64,000 nt of DNA. Source: Duganella lactea (GTDB taxonomy: Bacteria; Pseudomonadota; Gammaproteobacteria; Burkholderiales; Burkholderiaceae_D). The stretch spans positions 27,883-91,882 of the forward strand of contig NZ_WWCP01000022.1 in the NCBI RefSeq assembly GCF_009857505.1, in the 5' to 3' direction. Below, piece after piece: positions 58,270 through 64,000 of the stretch. The notes beneath the pieces are model-generated. The model was not told where the DNA came from. It worked only from the letters and a program-made list of their open reading frames with translations, and ran no database searches. Position 1 is the first letter of the stretch; every line of letters begins with the position of its first letter. Position numbers and translations under genes: made by a program.

Positions 58270-60675
58270 TTACAGCGCGGCGCGCAGCATCAGGCTAACG
58301 CTGCGCGGCTCGCCGAAGTAGTTACCGCGACGCAGAGAACCCAGCATCGAATAATAGCGCTTGTCAAACAGATTGTTGACGTTGAGCTGCGCAGTCCATT
58401 TGCTGTTGATGCGATAGGACCCATTCAAATCCCACACGGCGCGCCCGCCCTCGCCCATGGTCACGCTGCCGTCATCGGGCGCCGGGAAAGCGTAGTGGCT
58501 CTGCGCCTGCACGCCGGCGCCCAACGTCAACGCCTGCAAGGCGCCGGACAGACGGTAGCTGGTCGAGGCCTTGAACAGGTGGCGCGGCGTTTCGGAACTG
58601 ATGCTGGCGCCGGCGTCGTCACGGCTGGTGACGAAGGTATAGCCGGCCATCAGTTGCCAGCCTGGCGCCACCTCGCCGCTCGCCTCCAGTTCAACACCCT
58701 TGCTGCGCAGCGTGCTGCCGTTGCGGTAGCAATCGGTGCTGGCCAGCGAGGTTGGGCACATGCCGAGGCTCTGCTCATCCAGCACCGCCAGGTCGTCCTT
58801 GCGGATCTGGAACACGGCGGCCGATAAATTCAGACGTCCCTCATACAATTCGCCTTTGAGACCGGCCTCGTAGTTGGCGCCGATGGCAGGTTTCAGCGGC
58901 GCCCCATTGGCGCTACGATAGCCACTCTGCACCTGGAAGGTGTCGGCATAGCTGGCGTACAGCGACCATTGCGGATTGAGGTCATAGATCAGGCCAGCGT
59001 ATGGGGTGAACTGGTGATTCTCGCGATTGTCGGCCAGCTTGCCGCCGCCGATCGCATCGGTCTCCTGATAATCCATCCAGCTTACACGCCCACCCAGCAG
59101 CAGATGCAGTGGCCGCGCCAGCTCCAGCCGCGCGCTGGCGTACACGCCGTAGCGCTGATCGTTCGACCACGCGTCGACGCCCCAGTCCGGGCGCGCCGGC
59201 CGCGCCACCGCCTGGTGATTGACATTGAAGATGTTGACCGGCAGCGCGCTGTCAACGCTCGTGTCGCGCGTGCGCTGGTACTGTTTGGACCAGTTGAAGC
59301 CCGCCATCACCTCGTGCGTGCCGCCCAGCGCCTGAACGCTGCCCGTCAGGCTGGCGTCCACGCCCTTGCTCTCCACCTCGATATCGCGGAAGTACAGGCT
59401 ATACAGCAAAGGGCCGCTGAGGGTGAGCGGATCGACCATGCCACGGGTGATGGCCACCTGCTGCGAGAACGCGCCCTTGTTGTAGTTGGCCGCGGCGCGC
59501 GCTTTCCAGCCGCCGCCGAAGCGATGCTCCAGTTCCGCGAACAGATTGCTACCGTTGACGTCATGCAGATTCCAGTCCTGCGCCAGCGACGTCGAACGCG
59601 CGACATCGAGCGCATTGCCGTCGCTGTAGCGCGGCAGGCCGAACACGGTGTAGCCATGGATCTTGTTTTCCTGGCGGCGGCCGCCCAAGGTCAGCGTGGT
59701 GTCGCGCCCCAGGTCCGCCTCCAGCACACCGTACAGCAGCCCCTCCCTGGCATGCGTCACGTCCTGAAAGGTGTGCTTGTCCTGATACGCCGCCACCACG
59801 CGGCCGCGCAGCGTGCCCGCCTCGTTGAGCGGCTTGCCGGCGTCGATCTCGGCGCGGTAGTTGCTCCACGAGGCCGCGCTCAGATTCAGATCGGCATGCG
59901 CCTCGGCGCGTGGGCGCTTGCGCACCAGGTTGACGACGCCACTGGGATCGCCGGCGCCGACGATCAGGCCCGCTGCGCCGCGCAGAATCTCCACCCGGTC
60001 GTAGATCGCCATATCGGTCGGCATGGTGCTGGTGTCGTCATATTCGGAGCCGGGCACGCCGTCCTTGAGGTAGGCGTTCATGGCAAAGCCGCGCACCGTG
60101 AAGGTGTGCGAGCCGAAGTTGCGCTGCGAGCGCGTGGCGCCGGTGGCTTGCGCCATCACTTCATCCAGCGACACCAGGTTGCGGTCGTCCATGAATTGGC
60201 GGGTGATTACGCTGACCGATTGCGGCGTTTCGCGCAGCGACTGCTCCATCTTGCCGATGGTGGTGGCGCGGCCGGTGTAGGAGCCGGTGTTCTCGGTGGT
60301 GGCGCCCTGCGCCTGCGCCGTCACCTGCACCATCGGCAGGGCCACGGCGCTGTCGTCCGGCGCGGCGGCGGCCACCACGTAAGCGCCGCTGGCCTGCCGC
60401 GTCGCCGCCAGGCCGGTGCCCTTGAGCAGAGCGGCCAGACCGGAAGCTGCGGTGTGCACGCCGCTCACGCCGGGGCTCTGCAAGCCTTGCGTGGCCTGGG
60501 TTGAAAACGACAGCATGATGCCGGCCTCGCGGCCGAAGCGGTTCAAGGCCCCGCTCAGCGGGCCGGCCGGAATGGCGAACTGGCGCAAATCATCCTGGGC
60601 CCGGGCCTGGAGCGGCAAGGTCGCGGCGGCGGCCAGCGCCAGTGGAACGATCAATGCGTGTCGTGCGTGATGCAT
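58270..60675 (-). CDS. TonB-dependent siderophore receptor with STN domain (FecA-like)
   Basis: An 801-aa outer-membrane receptor: signal peptide (about 1-26, ending LQARA), N-terminal STN signalling domain (about 30-105; PAGPLSGALNRFGREAG), plug (ETPQSVSVITRQFMDDRNLV) and a 22-strand barrel ending RSVSLMLRAAL. The STN domain signals to the FecR regulator encoded just upstream. Ferric-siderophore ligand unknown. Start 60675 (MHHARHALIVPLAL) gives a proper signal peptide and has GGGGAAG upstream. Confidence 0.93.
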   Translation of the reverse strand: MHHARHALIVPLALAAAATLPLQARAQDDLRQFAIPAGPLSGALNRFGREAGIMLSFSTQATQGLQSPGVSGVHTAASGLAALLKGTGLAATRQASGAYVVAAAAPDDSAVALPMVQVTAQAQGATTENTGSYTGRATTIGKMEQSLRETPQSVSVITRQFMDDRNLVSLDEVMAQATGATRSQRNFGSHTFTVRGFAMNAYLKDGVPGSEYDDTSTMPTDMAIYDRVEILRGAAGLIVGAGDPSGVVNLVRKRPRAEAHADLNLSAASWSNYRAEIDAGKPLNEAGTLRGRVVAAYQDKHTFQDVTHAREGLLYGVLEADLGRDTTLTLGGRRQENKIHGYTVFGLPRYSDGNALDVARSTSLAQDWNLHDVNGSNLFAELEHRFGGGWKARAAANYNKGAFSQQVAITRGMVDPLTLSGPLLYSLYFRDIEVESKGVDASLTGSVQALGGTHEVMAGFNWSKQYQRTRDTSVDSALPVNIFNVNHQAVARPARPDWGVDAWSNDQRYGVYASARLELARPLHLLLGGRVSWMDYQETDAIGGGKLADNRENHQFTPYAGLIYDLNPQWSLYASYADTFQVQSGYRSANGAPLKPAIGANYEAGLKGELYEGRLNLSAAVFQIRKDDLAVLDEQSLGMCPTSLASTDCYRNGSTLRSKGVELEASGEVAPGWQLMAGYTFVTSRDDAGASISSETPRHLFKASTSYRLSGALQALTLGAGVQAQSHYAFPAPDDGSVTMGEGGRAVWDLNGSYRINSKWTAQLNVNNLFDKRYYSMLGSLRRGNYFGEPRSVSLMLRAAL

Positions 60676-60742
60676 GTGTGCTTCCCCGAAAAATGAATAA
60701 ATTGCTGCTTTTATCCATTGCCCCGCAAGTCGCAAAAACAGC

Positions 60743-61717
60743 TCACTTTTTCTCAATTTTTTTTAGAGAGACCGTTGTCCAGTAGCGCGTGTAGTGATCC
60801 ACGGTGACCGGCAGCGTGGTTTGCAGCAGCGCCAGCACGCGGTCGGCGTCGGCCAGCGGATAAGTGCCGCTCACGGTCAAATGCGCGGCGTCGGGCGCGC
60901 AATACAGCCGGCCCTCGCGATAGCGGTCCAGCGCCTCCAGGAACACCGGCAGCGGCATATCCTGCGCAACGAGCATGCCGTCCACCCAGGCGCTGGCGGC
61001 ATCGTCGGCAGGTTGCGGCGGATCGACGACAACGCTGCTGTAGCTGGCCTGCTGGCCGGCCTCGATCCGGCGCGGCTGACCGGCGCGGGCCGGGCGCAGC
61101 TCGACCGCGCCCTCAAAAACCGTCACCGCGCTGTGGTCCGCGAGCTGCCGGACCAGATAGCGGGTGCCCAGCGCGCGCGCATTGCCCTGCTCCGTGTCGA
61201 CCGAGAACGGCCTCCCCTGCGGATCGCGCGCGGTGGTTACCAGAATCTCACCGCGCAGCAGCTGCAGCCGGCGCGCCCCGGCGGTGTAGCGGACATTCAA
61301 CGCGCTGCCGGCGTTCATTTGCACCTCGGTGCCATCCTCCAGCGCCAGCGTGGCGCGTTCGCCGACACCAGTGACATGATCGGCCGACCAGGCGCGCCAC
61401 GGCGTCTGCGCCGTCAGCCAACCAGCGCCGCCAACGCCGATCAGCAACGCCAGCGTTTTCAGCGCCTTGCGCCGGGCGGCGGACGATGGCGCCTGCAAGG
61501 CCGCCTGGGCAATATGCGGCGGCAGCGACTGCAGCGTGTCGCCGAACGCCGCCACCCGCGCCCACGCCTGCGCATGCGTCGGGTCGGCATCGCGCCATTG
61601 CCGCCAGCGGCGGTGCGTGTCCTCGTCCGCCGTCGCCGACTGCAATTCAACCAGCCAGGTCACCGCCTGCTCACGCACCGAGAGCGGAATCGCCGATGAT
61701 GGAGTAAGGCCGCTCAC
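60743..61717 (-). CDS. FecR-like anti-sigma/sigma-regulator protein
   Basis: A 324-aa FecR-family protein that couples the outer-membrane receptor to the FecI sigma factor. It has an N-terminal cytoplasmic domain (LSVREQAVTWLVELQS), a possible membrane segment (about 127-145, ALKTLALLIGVGGAGWL), a FecR domain (ERATLALEDGTEVQMNAGSA, then LLRGEILVTTA) and a C-terminal part with the STN-binding region. GTG 61717 follows the sigma stop by four bases; no clear ribosome-binding site, consistent with coupled translation. Confidence 0.85.
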   Translation of the reverse strand: MSGLTPSSAIPLSVREQAVTWLVELQSATADEDTHRRWRQWRDADPTHAQAWARVAAFGDTLQSLPPHIAQAALQAPSSAARRKALKTLALLIGVGGAGWLTAQTPWRAWSADHVTGVGERATLALEDGTEVQMNAGSALNVRYTAGARRLQLLRGEILVTTARDPQGRPFSVDTEQGNARALGTRYLVRQLADHSAVTVFEGAVELRPARAGQPRRIEAGQQASYSSVVVDPPQPADDAASAWVDGMLVAQDMPLPVFLEALDRYREGRLYCAPDAAHLTVSGTYPLADADRVLALLQTTLPVTVDHYTRYWTTVSLKKIEKK

Positions 61718-61721
61718 GGCG

Positions 61722-62216
61722 TCAATCGGCAAAGCAGCAAAGCAGCATCGCCTTGGCGATGTAGCGCTTGACCGTCGCCAGCGACACGCCCAGCCGCGCG
61801 GCGATCTCCTCCTGGCCCACGCCATCGAGCTGCGACAGCAGGAAAGCCTGCCGCACCGGCGCCGGCAAAGTAGCGAGCAGCGCGTCGATCCGCACCAGCG
61901 TCTCCAGCACGATGGCGCGCTCCTCCAACGACATGCCATGCGGCTCGGGCCAGGCGGCCAGCGCCTCCTCATAAGCCAGTTCGATATCGCGGCGACGATA
62001 GAAATTGGCCACCATGCCTTGGGCGATGGTGGTCAGCAGCGCGCGCGGTTCGCGGATCGTGTCGTCGCGCGCCAGCACCCGCACAAACGTGTCGTGGGCG
62101 AGATCGGCCGCATCCGAGGCGCTGCCGAGCCGATTTCGCAACCACGACTGCAACCAGTGATGGTGATCGTGATAAATGGTTGCGACCTGCGCATGATGAA
62201 GGGTAACGGCCGGCAT
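61722..62216 (-). CDS. FecI-like ECF sigma factor
   Basis: A 164-aa ECF sigma factor: region 2 YHDHHHWLQSWLRNRLGSAS and LAHDTFVRVLARDD; region 4 LPAPVRQAFLLSQLDGVGQE and LGVSLATVKRYIAKAML. ATG 62216 (MPAVTLHHAQV) is preferred over an upstream ATG overlapping the Fur box. A perfect Fur-like palindrome lies 15 bases upstream, so iron starvation should induce it. It heads the sigma-FecR-receptor-PepSY-DUF3649 run. Confidence 0.9.
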   Translation of the reverse strand: MPAVTLHHAQVATIYHDHHHWLQSWLRNRLGSASDAADLAHDTFVRVLARDDTIREPRALLTTIAQGMVANFYRRRDIELAYEEALAAWPEPHGMSLEERAIVLETLVRIDALLATLPAPVRQAFLLSQLDGVGQEEIAARLGVSLATVKRYIAKAMLLCCFAD

Positions 62217-62230
62217 GACTAATTGAGGAA

Positions 62231-62245
62231 TGAGAATTATTCTCA
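62231..62245. promoter_or_regulatory. Fur box
   Basis: TGAGAATTATTCTCA is a perfect 15-base palindrome matching the Fur consensus half-sites GATAAT/ATTATC closely (AGAAT/ATTCT). It lies 15 bases upstream of the FecI-like gene, covering its likely promoter. Iron-loaded Fur would repress the whole iron-uptake run. Confidence 0.8.
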
Positions 62246-62379
62246 ATAATATCCCGACTTGCAAGGTGGAGGCAAGGTTTCCATGGCGTTCCCTCAGAAC
62301 AACACCCTGCGGCCACTAATTTTCCGCAATGCACCATGGGAGCTATACTGGTTCCAGATCAACGATGAAGAGTGTGGAC

Positions 62380-63921
62380 ATGAATTTCTCGAATCTCAAA
62401 ATCGGCATGCGTCTTGGCGTGGCGTTCGGCGCGGTGCTGATCCTGATGGCGATCCTGATCGGGATCGGCTTGCAGCGGCTTAGCAGCATCAGCGCCATGA
62501 ACGACACCATCATCGACACCGACTGGGTCAAGGCCGAAGCGGCGGCCAACGTCAGCACCACCACCCGCGCCAACGCCGCGCTCACGCTCGAAATGTTCAC
62601 CACCGAAGACGCCAGCCGCCTGGCCGCCATCAAGAGCGAGATGGATACCAACAAGCAAACCATCACCGCCGCGCTGCAAACACTGGAGCGCCTGGTCACG
62701 CGGCCGGCCGGCAAGGAACTGCTGGCGCGCATCGGCGGCGAGCGCAAAGCCTACGTGGCTTCCTTCACACAGGTCGGCAAGCTGCTCGCCGGCGGCAAGC
62801 GTGACGAAGCCCTGGTCTTCCTGCGCGCCGACATGCTGCCCAAATTGAACAAGCTGCAGGAAAGCGTCCACCAGCTGAACGCGCTGCAGAAAACCGTGGT
62901 CAACGAAAACGGCGCGGCGGTCAAGCACGACATCTCGATGGCGCGGCAGATGATGGCGTGGCTGGGCGTGGCGGCGCTGGCGCTGGGGCTGGCGTTCGCG
63001 TGGCGCGTGACGCGCTCCATCACCGATCCCATCAGCGACGCGCTGCAAGTGGCGCGCGCCGTCGCCGCCGGCGACCTCACCCACAACATCAACACCACGC
63101 GGCGCGACGAAATGGGCCAGTTGCTGGTCGCGATGGCGCAGATGAGCGCCAACCTGTCGACCATCGTCGGCCGGGTGCGCAGCGGCACCGGCGCCATCAA
63201 CACCGCCTCGGCGGAAATCGCCAGCGGCAATATGGACCTGTCGTCGCGCACCGAGCAGCAAGCCAGCTCGCTGGAGGAAACCGCCGCCTCGATGGAAGAG
63301 CTGACCAGCACCGTCAAGCAGAATGCCGCCAACGCGCACCAAGCCAACCAGCTGGCGCAAAGCGCCACCGCCGTGGCCGAGCGTGGCGGCGCCGTGGTGG
63401 CGCAGGTGGTGGATACCATGAACGCCATCAACGACTCGTCGCGCAAGATCGTCGACATCATCAGCGTCATCGACGGCATCGCCTTCCAGACCAACATCCT
63501 CGCGCTGAACGCGGCGGTGGAAGCGGCGCGCGCCGGCGAACAAGGGCGCGGCTTCGCCGTGGTGGCGTCCGAAGTACGCACGCTGGCACAGCGTTCGGCC
63601 AGCGCCGCCAAGGAAATCAAACAACTGATCGACGACTCGGTCGACAAGGTGGCCAGCGGCGCGCAGCTGGTCGACCTGGCCGGCAACACGATGAGCGAAG
63701 TGCAGGACAGCGTGCGCAAGGTGACCGCCATCGTCGAAGAAATAACGCTGGCCAACCACGAGCAAAGCAGCGGCATCGAGCAGATCAACATCGCCATCAG
63801 CCAGATGGACCAGGTAACGCAGCAGAACGCCGCGCTGGTCGAACAAGCGGCCGCCGCCGCCGCCGCGATGCAAGACCAGGCCGGCGAACTGAGCGCCGTC
63901 GTCAGCCAGTTCCGCCTATAA
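62380..63921 (+). CDS. Methyl-accepting chemotaxis protein
   Basis: A 513-aa chemoreceptor: membrane segment (about 12-30), periplasmic domain, second membrane segment (about 192-210, [17 protein letters not shown]), HAMP (about 213-265), and the signalling domain with hairpin tip [20 protein letters not shown]. The C-terminus lacks a CheR pentapeptide. Start 62380 ([13 protein letters not shown]) fits sister proteins; an ATG at 62365 is an alternative. Ligand unknown. A palindrome starts four bases after its stop. Confidence 0.93.
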   Translation: MNFSNLKIGMRLGVAFGAVLILMAILIGIGLQRLSSISAMNDTIIDTDWVKAEAAANVSTTTRANAALTLEMFTTEDASRLAAIKSEMDTNKQTITAALQTLERLVTRPAGKELLARIGGERKAYVASFTQVGKLLAGGKRDEALVFLRADMLPKLNKLQESVHQLNALQKTVVNENGAAVKHDISMARQMMAWLGVAALALGLAFAWRVTRSITDPISDALQVARAVAAGDLTHNINTTRRDEMGQLLVAMAQMSANLSTIVGRVRSGTGAINTASAEIASGNMDLSSRTEQQASSLEETAASMEELTSTVKQNAANAHQANQLAQSATAVAERGGAVVAQVVDTMNAINDSSRKIVDIISVIDGIAFQTNILALNAAVEAARAGEQGRGFAVVASEVRTLAQRSASAAKEIKQLIDDSVDKVASGAQLVDLAGNTMSEVQDSVRKVTAIVEEITLANHEQSSGIEQINIAISQMDQVTQQNAALVEQAAAAAAAMQDQAGELSAVVSQFRL

Positions 63922-63925
63922 AAAA

Positions 63926-64000
63926 CGGTGTCAGGTCTGACATTCGCACACGGGCTCAACTGCTCCGCAGTTGAGCCCGTGTGCGAATGTCAGACCTGAC
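63926..64000. repeat. Perfect palindrome, copy 2 (cut by window end)
   Basis: The left arm 63926-63963 and the available right arm 63967-64000 pair perfectly around a TCC loop. The 75 bases are identical to 21220-21294, including the loop orientation. It begins four bases after the chemoreceptor stop; a run of As precedes it. The right arm would continue past the window. Confidence 0.88.

Overview
The window is a GC-rich chromosomal stretch from a betaproteobacterium, most likely an Oxalobacteraceae member of the Duganella/Massilia/Janthinobacterium type. The evidence is gene order (lepA-lepB-rnc-era-recO-pdxJ-acpS-uvrC-pgsA next to rpoE-mucD and the plsX-fab cluster) together with protein sequence. 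No rRNA, CRISPR array, prophage or insertion sequence was seen. There is one tRNA.

Bases 1-19800 are read almost entirely from the minus strand and hold housekeeping genes. In transcription order these are: yceD, rpmF, plsX, fabH, fabD, fabG, acpP, fabF (type II fatty acid synthesis); a YgfX-like protein; rpoE and a shortened rseA; mucD and a glutaredoxin-like gene ending in a terminator; then lepA, lepB, a DUF4845 protein, rnc, era, recO, pdxJ, acpS, uvrC, pgsA and tRNA-Gly. The sigma-E block is unusual: RseA stops before any membrane segment and no rseB lies between rseA and mucD.

Bases 19893-36957 are a mosaic: maf and a tetrapyrrole-methylase-type methyltransferase (+); a long perfect palindrome; an orphan molybdopterin dehydrogenase subunit behind a PAS-GGDEF-EAL c-di-GMP protein (-); DUF1993, DUF1289 and DUF1415 genes; mltD and fabI (+); an ECF sigma factor with its putative anti-sigma (+), convergent with a large VIT/VWA-like/DUF2135 secreted protein (-); and a DEAD-box RNA helicase with a long leader.

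Bases 37086-48231 (mostly +) hold a DUF4431 protein, a Tat-exported phosphocholine-type phospholipase C, an ECF sigma / small membrane protein / MFS cassette, a strongly promoted 69-aa unknown protein, DUF3297, a MarR/MFS pair, a HypT-like LysR regulator, glutamate dehydrogenase and a short malic enzyme. Bases 48235-51905 (-) are an amidohydrolase, TonB-like, glycosyltransferase and YnfA run.

Bases 51965-64000 hold a selenium-type pair (SenA-like enzyme divergent from selD), leuA with a leader that looks like leucine-codon attenuation, a Fur-boxed iron uptake block (FecI sigma, FecR, TonB-dependent receptor, PepSY protein, DUF3649) and a chemoreceptor. A second copy of the palindrome from 21219 sits right after the chemoreceptor and runs off the window end.

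The most interesting items are the two identical palindromes, the SenA-like enzyme with two altered putative iron ligands beside selD, the apparently leaderless leucine-rich leader peptide full of CTA codons before leuA, and the reduced sigma-E control module.
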